Below are positions 42,572 to 51,979 of a stretch of DNA of 64,000 nucleotides, piece by piece. Location of the stretch: positions 1 through 64,000 of the forward strand of contig NZ_CAJZCD010000001.1 of assembly GCF_914768045.1 (NCBI RefSeq). The letters are read 5' to 3'. Below the pieces are notes generated by a model that saw only the letters and a program-made list of their open reading frames with translations, made no database searches and was not told the origin of the DNA. The number at the start of each line of letters is the position of its first letter. Position 1 is the first letter of the stretch. The position numbers and the translations under genes are program-made. Source of the DNA: Snodgrassella communis. Lineage in GTDB: Bacteria > Pseudomonadota > Gammaproteobacteria > Burkholderiales > Neisseriaceae.

Positions 42572-43326
42572 ATATCTAGTTTAATCTGCTCGGGGCTGAT
42601 TCATTAAATAAAGATAAATAAATAATCAGTATCCATATTGGCCGCCTAACTCCCTATAACATCTGAATAAATTAAAAACTTTAGAATCTTTTTTGCATAT
42701 ACTGCACATCTGATTCTATTATTTTACCCAGCATCAGACATATTTTAATTGTTATAACAACCAATACAGATATCAACAATGTTACAGATTTACAGCCACA
42801 TTTATTGATAAAAATAATAAAACTTATAATCATCAACACAATCGATACCAAAAACAGCACCAATAATTGACAACAAACCAACATCATCCATATTAATTTT
42901 CACCAAAATAGCGGATAACAAAGAGCACTAAATACACAAAAATAATCTAATCGCATATGCATTCGTTTTTTATCCCTATCAACTTTTTAATCTAAGATTA
43001 AAACCAAAATTAATTTATTATCTAAAAAACATCAATATAACCTAAAGAATTACATCCAACCAAAGCATTCTCATGTACAATAGATAATAGAATCAGCATA
43101 AATTTAAAATTATTTTAATTTTATCAATATCAAATCACAATACTGGTAAACACAGCGTAATTACCCATCATTAATACCAGACAGTTTTCCAAGCTGGCAC
43201 AACTTCATCAGCATTGCGCATATCTGGCTGATATTGCCGTCCCAAAGCCCAGTTCCAGCAGGAATGTCATCGACATACCTGCTCCTATATACACCAGAAA
43301 ATCAATTACTGACACTAATCAAAAAA
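42572..43326. other. AT-rich intergenic region tamB / doxX
   Basis: About 750 bp. Apart from the small ORF at 42681 (minus) it has no credible gene. A plus-strand open frame without a start codon runs from about 43160 into the doxX 3' end and is treated as chance. Confidence 0.45.
42681..42887 (-). CDS. Possible small membrane protein
   Basis: 68 aa. Two hydrophobic stretches (LLVLFLVSIVLMIISFIIFI and VTLLISVLVVITIKICLML) are joined by a short loop with two Cys. The upstream GGTGA is a weak ribosome binding site. AT-rich DNA easily yields such ORFs on one strand, so it may be chance. No family is recognised. Confidence 0.25.
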   Translation of the reverse strand: MMLVCCQLLVLFLVSIVLMIISFIIFINKCGCKSVTLLISVLVVITIKICLMLGKIIESDVQYMQKRF

Positions 43327-43746
43327 TTATTTTCGCCAGTTATCCACCGCCAAACGACCACCACCTGCCACAGACAGATACAGGAAAATAAAGCAGTACA
43401 ATACCGCCATCTCACCCTTATTCAATTGTGGCATAAGCAAAGTATGCATACCGGCAGACGGCATATGAATAAACAGGTATGCCACAGCCATCTGTCCGCA
43501 TAAAATAAAAGCTGTAGGCCGCACAAACAGACCAAGTAGCAATAAAACACCACCCATTAACTCCAACACACCTGCCGCGCCCATCATCGAGAATAACGGC
43601 ACTGCGCCATGTCCGTCAGTCATCGATAGCGGCCATTGCCAGAATTTCGCCGTGGCATGCTGGATATACAAAAATGCCGTAACCAGCCGTAATACACCTA
43701 AAGCATAGCCAGCACCCTCAGTATGAATTTTTTGCGTATGAATCAT
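43327..43746 (-). CDS. DoxX family membrane protein
   Basis: 139 aa with four membrane helices. The pattern LGVLRLVTAFLYIQHATAKFW, then GVLELMGGVLLLLGLFVRPTAFIL and AVLYCFIFLYLSVAGGGRLAVD, is the DoxX/YphA-like family. Some members form a membrane oxidoreductase complex with SodA and SseA in mycobacteria, but the role here is unknown. AAGGA lies seven bases before the ATG. It diverges from the LysR regulator across 112 bp, so it is a likely target of that regulator. Confidence 0.88.
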   Translation of the reverse strand: MIHTQKIHTEGAGYALGVLRLVTAFLYIQHATAKFWQWPLSMTDGHGAVPLFSMMGAAGVLELMGGVLLLLGLFVRPTAFILCGQMAVAYLFIHMPSAGMHTLLMPQLNKGEMAVLYCFIFLYLSVAGGGRLAVDNWRK

Positions 43747-43858
43747 GGTAATTCCTTCTCTTTGTCCATAAAAAAGAAAACGAACGCAAGTGTATTGAAT
43801 TTACCACTGAGAAACGATATCATTTTTATAGAATAATTATTTCCTGTAAAGAAACTGA

Positions 43859-44716
43859 ATGGACACCTTACAAAGTATGTGGGTTTTCCGTAATATAGTA
43901 GAATTAGGCAGCTTTACCAGAGCGGCTGAATTCATGGATATTTCCACAGCAATGGCCAGCAAGCACCTGCATCATCTGGAAAAAAGCATACAGGCGAAAC
44001 TGCTCAACCGCTCCAGCCGCCGCATCAGCCTTACCGAAGCCGGACAAGAATACTATCATCGTTGTGTAGAAGCGCTTGATACACTTTCCGAAGCCAAACA
44101 CATGGCTCAGGCTGGTACAGTTAAGCCACAGGGTTTGCTTAAAATTACCGCTCCCAACTGGTGTGCCTCACGCCATTTCGGCGAACTGATTGCTGAATAC
44201 CGGCAACAATATCCAAATGTGACCCTGTCCGTCTATCTCGACAGCCAGCGTACGGATTTAGTGGCCGAAGGAATCGATCTGGCTTTGCGTGTTACCAATA
44301 ATCCTGAACCAAACCTGATTGTCAAACCCATTACCAAAATTAATTTTTTATGGGTAGCCAGCCCGCAATATCTGCACCAGCACGGTATACCGCATACCTT
44401 GGCCGATTTGAAACAGCACTATGGCCTGTTACCACAGTATGTCCATCTTGACTTACCTCTTATCCCTGCTTGTACCAGCAACAGCGCCCTGCTATTACAC
44501 CAGATGGCACTCAACCATATGGGACTGGCCTACCTGCCTGAGTGGATGATAAAAGAAGATATCGAACAACAGCGCTTACAGACTATCAGTCATATTGCCC
44601 ATCGGGAAAGCCCTACTCTGTATGCCGCCTATATGAACCGTGAATTTCTCAGTGCCAAAGTACGCAGCTTTATCGACTTTCTGGCCATGAAATTTGCAAC
44701 AGACCGAACCGGCTAA
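43859..44716 (+). CDS. LysR-family transcriptional regulator
   Basis: 285 aa. The N-terminal winged helix-turn-helix (WVFRNIVELGSFTRAAEFMDISTAMASKHLHHLE) covers about residues 9-43, and the LysR substrate-binding domain follows from about 88. The specificity is close to the AaeR/DmlR/PA0477 style of LysR proteins (RRISLTEAGQEYYHRC). It lies between divergent doxX and a co-directional glycerate kinase gene 32 nt downstream, so either or both may be regulated by it. The inducer is not deducible. Confidence 0.93.
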   Translation: MDTLQSMWVFRNIVELGSFTRAAEFMDISTAMASKHLHHLEKSIQAKLLNRSSRRISLTEAGQEYYHRCVEALDTLSEAKHMAQAGTVKPQGLLKITAPNWCASRHFGELIAEYRQQYPNVTLSVYLDSQRTDLVAEGIDLALRVTNNPEPNLIVKPITKINFLWVASPQYLHQHGIPHTLADLKQHYGLLPQYVHLDLPLIPACTSNSALLLHQMALNHMGLAYLPEWMIKEDIEQQRLQTISHIAHRESPTLYAAYMNREFLSAKVRSFIDFLAMKFATDRTG

Positions 44717-44748
44717 AACTCAGTTAAACAGCCAAAGGAGAAAACCAC

Positions 44749-46017
44749 ATGCTTAACCACGCCAATGCCATCAGCTTTTTACAGCAACTGTTTCACTACA
44801 CCATCCAAGAAGCCAGCCCGATTAATAAAATGAACGCATGGCTGCCAGCACAAAAACCACATGGACGGGTAATTGTCGTGGGCGCAGGCAAAGCAGCAGC
44901 AGCCATGGCTGCCGAATGGGAAAGAATCTGGCCACAGGATTATCCACCCCTATCCGGCGTGGTTGTTACCCGTTACGGCCATAGTGTCCCAACAAAGCAA
45001 ATCCAAGTACTGGAAGCCAGCCATCCCCTGCCGGATTCTGCCGGACAGGCAGCCGCTCAGGCCTTACTCAATGCTGTAAGCGGGTTAAATGCAGATGATC
45101 AGGTATATTATCTGGTATCAGGCGGAGCATCAGCCCTGACCACCCTGCCGGTAGCGGGCATTACACTGACCGACAAACAAAACATCAACCGTCAGCTGCT
45201 CAGCCACGGTGTTCCCATAGAAGCCATGAATACCCTGCGCAAACATCTGTCGCGCATTAAGGGCGGCCGGCTGGCAGAAGCAGCTGCGCCAGCACACATC
45301 ACCACACTGGCCATATCCGATGTAGTCGGCGACGATATCAGCACCATCGGTTCCGGTGCCGCAGTAGCTGATCCAACCACACTGGCCGACATAGAAAGTA
45401 TCGTAAACCAGTATCAGCTCAACCTGCCCGCCAGTGTCGCCACCTATCTGCACACAGCCGCAGCAGAAACACCTAAAAAACTCCCCAATAGCAGCGCACA
45501 TATCATCATTACCCCGCATCAGGCCTTCAGCGCCGCGCAAAATTGGGCACAAAATCAAAACATCGATGTACTTTATCTGGGCGACCGTATTGGTGGTGAA
45601 GCACGGGAAGTTGCTCAGGTCATGGCCGGAATTGCCCTGTTTCAGCGTCATCAGCGCCAGACCGGCAAGCCACTGCTAATTCTTAGTGGCGGTGAAACCA
45701 CCGTTACCTTGAATCAGCAACAGGGACGCGGCGGCCGTAACAGCGAATTTCTGCTGGCACTGGCTATTGCCTTAAATGGTGCTGATAACATCTATGCTCT
45801 TGCTGCTGATACCGACGGCATTGATGGCAGTGAAGACAACGCCGGCGCATGGCTTACCCCAGACAGCCTGCTCAAAGCACAACAAAACGGATTATGCGCC
45901 GCCACCATGCTCCAGCAACACCGTGCTTACGACTTTTTTGCCACGACAGAACAGCTACTGCTAACCACGCCCACCCGCACCAATATCAACGATTTTCGTG
46001 CCATACTGGTGCTATAA
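44749..46017 (+). CDS. Glycerate 2-kinase (MOFRL/DUF4147 family)
   Basis: 422 aa, class I-type glycerate kinase (GckA/TtuD) that phosphorylates D-glycerate to 2-phosphoglycerate. The N-terminal DUF4147 domain has VVGAGKAAAAMAAEWE and the P-loop-like VSGGASALTTLP. LRKHLSRIKGGRLA and DVVGDDISTIGSG are family blocks. The C-terminal MOFRL domain has SGGETTV and GGRNSEFLLALA, then AADTDGIDGSEDNAGAW. AAGGAG precedes the ATG. It may be co-transcribed with the LysR gene. No tartronate-semialdehyde or glyoxylate genes are adjacent, so the source of glycerate is unknown. Confidence 0.9.
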   Translation: MLNHANAISFLQQLFHYTIQEASPINKMNAWLPAQKPHGRVIVVGAGKAAAAMAAEWERIWPQDYPPLSGVVVTRYGHSVPTKQIQVLEASHPLPDSAGQAAAQALLNAVSGLNADDQVYYLVSGGASALTTLPVAGITLTDKQNINRQLLSHGVPIEAMNTLRKHLSRIKGGRLAEAAAPAHITTLAISDVVGDDISTIGSGAAVADPTTLADIESIVNQYQLNLPASVATYLHTAAAETPKKLPNSSAHIIITPHQAFSAAQNWAQNQNIDVLYLGDRIGGEAREVAQVMAGIALFQRHQRQTGKPLLILSGGETTVTLNQQQGRGGRNSEFLLALAIALNGADNIYALAADTDGIDGSEDNAGAWLTPDSLLKAQQNGLCAATMLQQHRAYDFFATTEQLLLTTPTRTNINDFRAILVL

Positions 46018-46292
46018 CAACAATTAAATTACCCTAAAATTAACCCTGTTCAGGCTAGTGTATGAATATTACAAATAAACAATTTAGCATTTGTTGAATT
46101 TTTTCTGATACAGAATTAATATTAATTAAATGAAATTCACTGACGAAATGCCGTAATAATTATTGAAAAAATAATTTCCCTATTTATATCATTTCTTCTA
46201 ACTGCATATGTACCAAAGTTACTTTTCATCATCATAGTTTGCCATGTTATTGTTAGAATAGCCTTATAATGTGAGCTTGAAATATTTGTTAG

Positions 46293-46481
46293 AAAAATGA
46301 GATAAACTGGCTAGATAATGCAGTTAAGCCCCATATATGTATATGGGAAACACTCAAAAAAAGTCAAATAACACCAACAACATTTAATACAGATCCAGTT
46401 GCTAAAAACTTATACTTTCAAAGTAAAAAAGCAGAAGAAAAAAATATAAATCTGGGTACTCCTGTTTATCTGATTAGCTAG
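46293..46481 (+). pseudogene. Start-less coding-like fragment
   Basis: A 62-codon open frame, bounded by TAG at 46290 and ending TAG at 46479-46481, contains no ATG. It reads like real protein: NEINWLDNAVKPHICIWETL, then ITPTTFNTDPVAKNLYFQSK and KAEEKNINLGTPVYLIS. The 5' part would have to be missing. It is not on the ORF track. I cannot name the family. Confidence 0.45.
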
Positions 46482-46623
46482 TAAAGAATAATCAACACCA
46501 ATACGCAATATCCCTAATTAGAAATTAAATTTATTAACACAACCAGCTATATTAAAATATAATTGATAACCTGATAGAAATTTACATAGTCTGTTTGTAC
46601 TACAGATCAATTTTTTGTCATAA

Positions 46624-46655
46624 CCACCTACTATTAAATTCTAGTAGTGGCTTTT
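46624..46655 (+). terminator. Terminator-like hairpin
   Basis: CCACCTACTA / TAGTAGTGG (one bulged C) with an 8-nt loop, followed by CTTTTTAT on the plus strand. It would terminate plus-strand transcription through the decayed region. Confidence 0.6.
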
Positions 46656-47016
46656 TATAATCTTATTTTGTCTTTTATTTTTAAAATTAGAATCGCAATT
46701 ATATTTATTCCATGTTGGTTGATATTTTTGGTTGTGGGGATTTCAAAATTTTTTAATCTGGCGCAGTCGCCAAAATTTACAGACGGCATGGCTAATCCTT
46801 TGCTCAATGTACAGATACAGATAGTGAACAAACTATTAATTACAAATTATAATCCCATTGATATAAATATAATAAATTGATCAGAAATGCTGAATTTCTC
46901 TGGCAGTTTAAATACACTGACAGGAATATGGTGCTACTGTATAGCCGAAATCAGCCAACAGGCACATGCTATCAACCCACATCATGCAAAAAACATAAAA
47001 TAATAATGCTTTGAGT

Positions 47017-47063
47017 CTAAAAAGCAGCCAGCGTATCCGCTGACAGATACACTGGCTTTTTTT
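47017..47063. terminator. Bidirectional terminator downstream of the GNAT gene
   Basis: AGCCAGCGTATC / GATACACTGGCT (12 bp, one mismatch, 8-nt loop) is followed by TTTTTTT on the right; an AAAAA run just to the left gives GC-TTTTT on the minus strand. It probably ends the hda-HAD-GNAT transcript. Confidence 0.85.
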
Positions 47064-47113
47064 GCCACATACAGGCATGATACGCAACTGTATACGCCGT
47101 TATATTCCGAATT

Positions 47114-47590
47114 TTACAGAATAAGCTCCATCTGGATATTCACTCTGCTAAATGTGGGGGAATGGCCAGTGATTTCTTTAAAGCCAGCTTTCTGATACAG
47201 ATGAATGGCCGGTTTCAGGCTGGTATGGCTTTCTATATACAGCTTTTTTGCTCCCAATTCTCGCGCTTTAGCTATCATATCCTCTATTAATTGTGTACCA
47301 ATGTGTTTGCCTTGAGTTTCTGGTGCTACAGCCAGTTTGGCCAGTTCAAAATCGTAGGGGTTACCATCCAGTTTTACCAGCGCACATACACCTACGGGCT
47401 TTCCATTATCCAGTGCAACCCGTATGTAACCACCCTTTTCAATAATGGCCTGTCTGGGATTATCCAGTAGCTGATAATCGCTGTCTTCCATTTCAAAGTA
47501 TTTGGCTATCCATGCTGCATTTAAATCCCGAAAAGCTGCATGATAGCGGTCGCTATAATCGACAATCTGCATTTTTTCTGTTGCGCTCAT
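47114..47590 (-). CDS. GNAT family N-acetyltransferase
   Basis: 158 aa from MSATEKMQIVDYSDRYHAAF. The acetyl-CoA-binding core is LAVAPETQGKHIGTQLIEDM (about residues 90-109), with the downstream SHTSLKPAIHLYQKAGFKEI typical of the fold. AAGGA lies seven bases before the ATG; the tracked ORF runs further upstream into the HAD gene. It lies 10 nt after the HAD phosphatase gene, so it is third in the hda-HAD-GNAT unit. The substrate is unknown; the nearest style is MarR-associated GNAT proteins. Confidence 0.88.
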   Translation of the reverse strand: MSATEKMQIVDYSDRYHAAFRDLNAAWIAKYFEMEDSDYQLLDNPRQAIIEKGGYIRVALDNGKPVGVCALVKLDGNPYDFELAKLAVAPETQGKHIGTQLIEDMIAKARELGAKKLYIESHTSLKPAIHLYQKAGFKEITGHSPTFSRVNIQMELIL

Positions 47591-47600
47591 GCTGTATCCT

Positions 47601-48266
47601 TTACATGAAATTGAGTATCGGCCAGCCGTGGAGATGCGCATATTGCGCCAGTTTCTCATCAGGATTAACGGCTACCGGATCAGTTACCACTTCCAGCAGA
47701 GGCAGATCGTTGTGTGAATCACTATAGAAATAAACTTTAGCAAAATCGCTTAGTTGCTGCCCGCGCTGTGCCAGCCATTGATGCAGACGGGTAACTTTGC
47801 CCTCTTTAAAACTAGGCGTACCGATATAGCGGCCAGTGTAATTACCTGCCGCATCCGTTTCCAACTGTACACCGATAATATTCTGAATACCAAATGTTTT
47901 CGCAATCGGAGCGATAATAAATTCATTGGTGGCAGATAACAGTAACATTTCATCGCCGGCTTCACGATGTCCCCGTATCAGCAATTTTGCCATAGTAGAA
48001 ATATGCGGCACAATAAAATCACGCATGTATTCAGCATGCATCTCATCCAGCTCATCCCGGCTGAAACGTGCCAGAGGAGCGAGCTGAAATTGTAGAAATT
48101 CATCTATATCCAGACAGCCATTGAGGTAATCCTGATAGAATTTGTGGTTTTTCATATCAACAAAGGCTTTGTCTACCAACCCTTTTTGCAGCAGATATTT
48201 CGGCCATTCATTATCCGAATCACAGTTAATCAGAGTATGGTCAAGGTCAAAAATAGCCAGATTCAT
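47601..48266 (-). CDS. HAD-superfamily (subclass IB) phosphatase, SerB-like
   Basis: 221 aa. The HAD motifs are present: I, LAIFDLDHTLINCDSDNEW (Asp nucleophile at about residue 7); II, LLLSATNEF; III, the Lys in SFKEGKVTRLHQW; IV, YFYSDSHNDLPLL. The cap size and KVYFYSDSHND suit the HAD-IB-PSPase-like family (phosphoserine or related phosphates), but the substrate cannot be fixed. The start overlaps the hda stop by four bases (ATGA), with AGGAG upstream inside hda. Confidence 0.9.
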   Translation of the reverse strand: MNLAIFDLDHTLINCDSDNEWPKYLLQKGLVDKAFVDMKNHKFYQDYLNGCLDIDEFLQFQLAPLARFSRDELDEMHAEYMRDFIVPHISTMAKLLIRGHREAGDEMLLLSATNEFIIAPIAKTFGIQNIIGVQLETDAAGNYTGRYIGTPSFKEGKVTRLHQWLAQRGQQLSDFAKVYFYSDSHNDLPLLEVVTDPVAVNPDEKLAQYAHLHGWPILNFM

Positions 48267-48931
48267 GCATGCTCCTGTTGTTTGAGTAGCTGGCGCAATA
48301 ATGTGAGGGTGATGCGCCTTCCCTGCGCCAGTGAATAATCATTTAAGGTATTGAGCATCAGCAGCAGGCTATCCAGATCGCGTCGCCAGTGAGCAAGCAG
48401 GTAGCGGATAACTTCGGCATCTACAGGTATCTGCCGTGCATGTGCCATGCCTACCAGTGCATTGAATTTTTCTTCATCGCTTAATGGCTTGATTTCGTAC
48501 ACCAGACAAAAGGCCATGCGCGTACGTAAATCTTCACGAATCATAAGCTGCTGAGGCGGAATAGCTGAGCTCAGAAGTAAATTACCGTGGCGGCTGTTAC
48601 GAAAATGGTTGAAGAGAGAAAACAGTTGCTGCTGCTCGGTGGCACTGAGCAATTCAATCTGGTCTACGGCCACGCAGTCAAGGTCAAACAACCAGTAGCC
48701 AAGCCCCTCTCTGGTGGCATCAACATATTCAGCTTTCAGCCCGCGCGATTGTGCCTGTGCCACCCATGCTTTGAGTAAGTGGCTTTTACCGCTGCCGGCC
48801 TCGCCCCAGACAAAGATAAACGGGTCGGCCTGTTGTTGTAGCACATAAATCAGTTCTGCATTGGTATGGCCAAGAAATTTATCAAATCCGGGATAGCTGC
48901 GATCATCAAAGTCAAATATCAGTTGGTTCAC
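48263..48931 (-). CDS. hda: DnaA regulatory inactivator Hda
   Basis: 222 aa AAA+ protein related to the DnaA ATPase domain. With the beta clamp it promotes hydrolysis of DnaA-bound ATP and so prevents over-initiation. The N-terminus MNQLIFDFDDRSYPGFDKFLG includes the clamp-binding QLIFDF motif. A P-loop-like GEAGSGKSHLLKAW lies near residues 43-56, and the Walker B-like VAVDQIELL near 89. The start codon is GTG with no good ribosome binding site. It leads the hda-HAD-GNAT cluster, with a 4-nt overlap to the next gene. Confidence 0.92.
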   Translation of the reverse strand: MNQLIFDFDDRSYPGFDKFLGHTNAELIYVLQQQADPFIFVWGEAGSGKSHLLKAWVAQAQSRGLKAEYVDATREGLGYWLFDLDCVAVDQIELLSATEQQQLFSLFNHFRNSRHGNLLLSSAIPPQQLMIREDLRTRMAFCLVYEIKPLSDEEKFNALVGMAHARQIPVDAEVIRYLLAHWRRDLDSLLLMLNTLNDYSLAQGRRITLTLLRQLLKQQEHA

Positions 48932-49077
48932 TACGATAGACCAGTTTGAAAAGGTAGTGTGGTCTTTGATTGTACGCTGTCTACTTTGTTTATTTCAAGC
49001 AGTACAATGGAGTAATTGTGCTGAGGAATAAGGATTTTATTTCTGCTGGTATGGTTTGAGCAGCTTTCTGGACGTAA

Positions 49078-51771
49078 TCATTCGGCCGGTGCGGCTGCAA
49101 ACACTTGCGTCCATAGCTGCTTCACTACCTGATAATGTGCCAGTAAAGTAGCGTCTACAGGGGGCGTGACAGCATCGCGCAGGCGGGTATTATGTTGCTG
49201 CTGACGATAATAGCGGTAGGCAATGCGACTGCTTTCTGCCAGCCTGCTGTCTACCAGCCCTAGTTCGGCTGCAATACTGAGCAGAGCGATATTGCCGTAA
49301 TTCTGTAATAATTGCGGATACTGATGTGCGTAGGCCAGTATCAGATACTGCACGATGAACTCAACATCCACGACACCGCCGCGAGCATATTTCACATTGC
49401 TGTTTACGGGAGGATGAGTAGGAAACATTTTTTCACGCATGGCAATGATTTCGGCGCGTAACTCATCTATATTACGCTGGCGGCACAAAATTTCATTCCG
49501 CACAGCATCAAAGCGTGTACCCACACTGCTGTCTCCACCGATAAAACGTGCACGGGTTAAGGCCTGATGCTCCCATATCCATGCATTTTCACGTTGATAG
49601 CGTTCAAATGCCTGTATATGGGTAACAGTAAAACCTGAATCGCCGTTCGGGCGCAGGCGTAAATCAATATCGTAGAGCATGCCGGCACCAGTGGGGACGG
49701 TAAGCCAGCTAGTCAACCGACGTGCCAGACGGGTATAGATATCGATAGCATCCGGATGGTCATCGGCAAAAATATAAACCAGATCCAGATCAGAAGTATA
49801 GCCCAGTTCTTTGCCACCCAGTTTACCATAGCCAATCACGGCAAAATGAGGAGTATCGGTGTGCCGGCGCGGCAATTGCGCCCACACTCTTGCCAATGCG
49901 GTTTGAATGATTAAATCGGCCAGAGCAGAAAGCTGGTCAGATAATGCTTCCACAGTCCACAAACCGGCCAAATCCTGCACGGCCAGACGAAAAGTCCACG
50001 CATGCTGAAACCGGCGCAGCACATCCATTTGTGTTTCAACATCCCCATGACAGTCATCAAGTAAACGTACCAGCTCCTGTGCATGTGCTGTCCAGTCGGT
50101 ATCTATACGCATTAATTCATTGCTGAGCAGTTCATCCAGCAATACCGGATGCTGTTGTAAATAGGTAGCCACCCAGCTACTCTGGCTCATCAGCCCGGCC
50201 AGCTTTTCCAGTGCTTCCGGGCGCTCATGCATAAAAGCCAGATAGGAGCTGCGCCGTCCTATGGCTTCGAGAAAATCCAGTAAGCGGGTTAAAGTGGTGT
50301 CGGGCTGGGGATATTTGGCTGCCACACTAAGCACGGCTGGTATCATTTCATCAAAACGCTGTTGCGCTGCGGGTGATAGCTGTCGGTACTGGCTACTATG
50401 ATGTAACTGTCGCAGACGTGGCAATACATTTTTAGCATCAAATCCATACGTTGCCAGCAGGGCTGTTTTTTCTTCGCAGTCACCTTCATCCTGCCATACG
50501 CGTACCATATCCGGATTTTGTGGCTTGGCTTTATCGTCTGGATCAATAAATATGGCATTAAAAATCTGGTTTACGGCCTCTCTATGCAGATTCAGTGCAG
50601 CCAGATAATCAGCATAATTGGCATAATCCATACTCTGTGCCAGCATTTGCTGTTGTTCAGCACCAGTGGGCAGCATCTGAGTTTGCTGGTCATCCCAGTA
50701 TTGCAACCGGTGCTCGGTATCACGCAGAAAATGGTATGCCTGCAACAATGTATCTACATTATCCCGTTGCAGCATACCCTGCTGTAGCAGTGTATGCAGC
50801 GTTTCCTGTGTACCTTTCAGTTGCAGACTGCGTACTTGCCCGCCACGTATCAACTGGAAAATCTGTGCGACAAATTCCACTTCACGGATGCCCCCAGCGC
50901 CAAGTTTGATGTTATCGGCCATGCCCTTACGGGTAACTTCTCGCTGAATCTGCTGATGCAGGCTGCGCATGGCATCGTAGGCATTAAAATCCAGATATTT
51001 ACGATACACAAACGGTCGTACCAGTGCCGCTATATTATTCGGGTGATCCGTAATCAGGCGCGCTTTTGTCCATGCATAACGCTCCCATTCCCGCCCGTGC
51101 TGGATCAGATACTGTTCCAGTGCCGTTTCATTAATCACCAGTGCGCCGGCATCACCATCTGGACGCAAACGCATATCAACGCGGAAAACCTGCCCATCGC
51201 CAGTAATATCATTTAACAGAGCGATGATTTTCTGACCAACTTTGGTAAAAAACTCCTGATTACTCTTTTGCCGTTTGCCATTGGTGTCGCCGGCTTCGGG
51301 AAAAACGAAAATCAAATCAATATCAGAAGAAACATTCAGCTCATAACCACCCATTTTGCCCATACCCACGACACTGAGTCGCTGAGGTGTAGCACTATGG
51401 TAGCCAATTGGTTCGCCATACAGGTCTGCATAGTATGCATGCGCATACTGTTCGGCGACATTGATGGCAAAATCAGCCAGATGGGTAATGGTGGTGGTGA
51501 CCTCAGCCAAATCACTCACGCGCGCCAAATCACGCGCCATGATATGTGCCATCACATAACGGCGCAGCAGACGTAACTGCCGTGCCAGTTCGGCTTCATT
51601 TTCACTGACCTGTAATTGCGCCCAATCAGCAAAACTATAAAAATCTTCTGACTTTAGAGGTCGTTGCAGCCATGAATAAAGTCTGTCTGTATCAAGCAGA
51701 TGATTATCCAGTAAACGACTTAGAAACAGTGAATATGGGCGGGCAGTGGCGAGAATTTGTGCGGGAGTCAT
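49078..51771 (-). CDS. glnE: Bifunctional glutamine synthetase adenylyltransferase/deadenylase
   Basis: 897 aa. GlnE adds AMP to glutamine synthetase or removes it according to nitrogen status, under PII control. Two nucleotidyltransferase domains are visible: N-terminal (deadenylase) VVGMGKMGGYELNVSSDIDLIF at about residues 135-156, and C-terminal (adenylylase) VIGYGKLGGKELGYTSDLDLVYIF near 630-653, each with a GlnD-like helical PII-uridylyltransferase region after it. The length suits neisserial homologues. It is flanked by gaps of about 146 and 208 nt, so it may be a single-gene unit. Confidence 0.95.
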   Translation of the reverse strand: MTPAQILATARPYSLFLSRLLDNHLLDTDRLYSWLQRPLKSEDFYSFADWAQLQVSENEAELARQLRLLRRYVMAHIMARDLARVSDLAEVTTTITHLADFAINVAEQYAHAYYADLYGEPIGYHSATPQRLSVVGMGKMGGYELNVSSDIDLIFVFPEAGDTNGKRQKSNQEFFTKVGQKIIALLNDITGDGQVFRVDMRLRPDGDAGALVINETALEQYLIQHGREWERYAWTKARLITDHPNNIAALVRPFVYRKYLDFNAYDAMRSLHQQIQREVTRKGMADNIKLGAGGIREVEFVAQIFQLIRGGQVRSLQLKGTQETLHTLLQQGMLQRDNVDTLLQAYHFLRDTEHRLQYWDDQQTQMLPTGAEQQQMLAQSMDYANYADYLAALNLHREAVNQIFNAIFIDPDDKAKPQNPDMVRVWQDEGDCEEKTALLATYGFDAKNVLPRLRQLHHSSQYRQLSPAAQQRFDEMIPAVLSVAAKYPQPDTTLTRLLDFLEAIGRRSSYLAFMHERPEALEKLAGLMSQSSWVATYLQQHPVLLDELLSNELMRIDTDWTAHAQELVRLLDDCHGDVETQMDVLRRFQHAWTFRLAVQDLAGLWTVEALSDQLSALADLIIQTALARVWAQLPRRHTDTPHFAVIGYGKLGGKELGYTSDLDLVYIFADDHPDAIDIYTRLARRLTSWLTVPTGAGMLYDIDLRLRPNGDSGFTVTHIQAFERYQRENAWIWEHQALTRARFIGGDSSVGTRFDAVRNEILCRQRNIDELRAEIIAMREKMFPTHPPVNSNVKYARGGVVDVEFIVQYLILAYAHQYPQLLQNYGNIALLSIAAELGLVDSRLAESSRIAYRYYRQQQHNTRLRDAVTPPVDATLLAHYQVVKQLWTQVFAAAPAE

Positions 51772-51903
51772 GATGCCATCAATAAGAAAATTAATGCATG
51801 GTTATATCATACCGTCTGTCTCTGGTACTGTGAACTGGCAGCCAAAATACAATCATTTTCTGTCTGTCTGCACAACACAGCCAATGCCAGTTAACAGATA
51901 ACA

Positions 51904-51943
51904 ATAAAGGGAATATTCAGCTCTGAGCAAATATTCCCTTTAT
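51904..51943 (-). terminator. Hairpin downstream of slyD
   Basis: ATAAAGGGAATATT / AATATTCCCTTTAT is a perfect 14-bp stem with a 12-nt loop, 37 nt after the slyD stop. Only a broken T tract (TTTATTGTTAT) follows, so it may terminate weakly or protect the 3' end. Confidence 0.65.
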
Positions 51944-51979
51944 GTCTGCGTTATAGCCACAAAACGGCTATATCAGTAA

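Larger units (their letters stand above)
46018..47113. other. AT-rich intergenic region with gene fragments
   Basis: About 1.1 kb after the glycerate kinase gene. It contains a start-less open frame (46293-46481), a terminator-like hairpin (46624-46655), a doubtful GTG-started ORF (46647-46880) and the terminator of the GNAT gene (47026-47063). No intact gene is supported. Composition and fragments suggest decayed accessory DNA. Confidence 0.55.

Noticed and set aside
43160-43390. Plus-strand open frame running into the doxX 3' end
   Set aside because: No start codon and mostly antisense to doxX at its end; likely chance.
46647-46880. 77-aa GTG-started hydrophobic ORF
   Set aside because: The start lies within a terminator-like hairpin and lacks a ribosome binding site; AT-rich composition.
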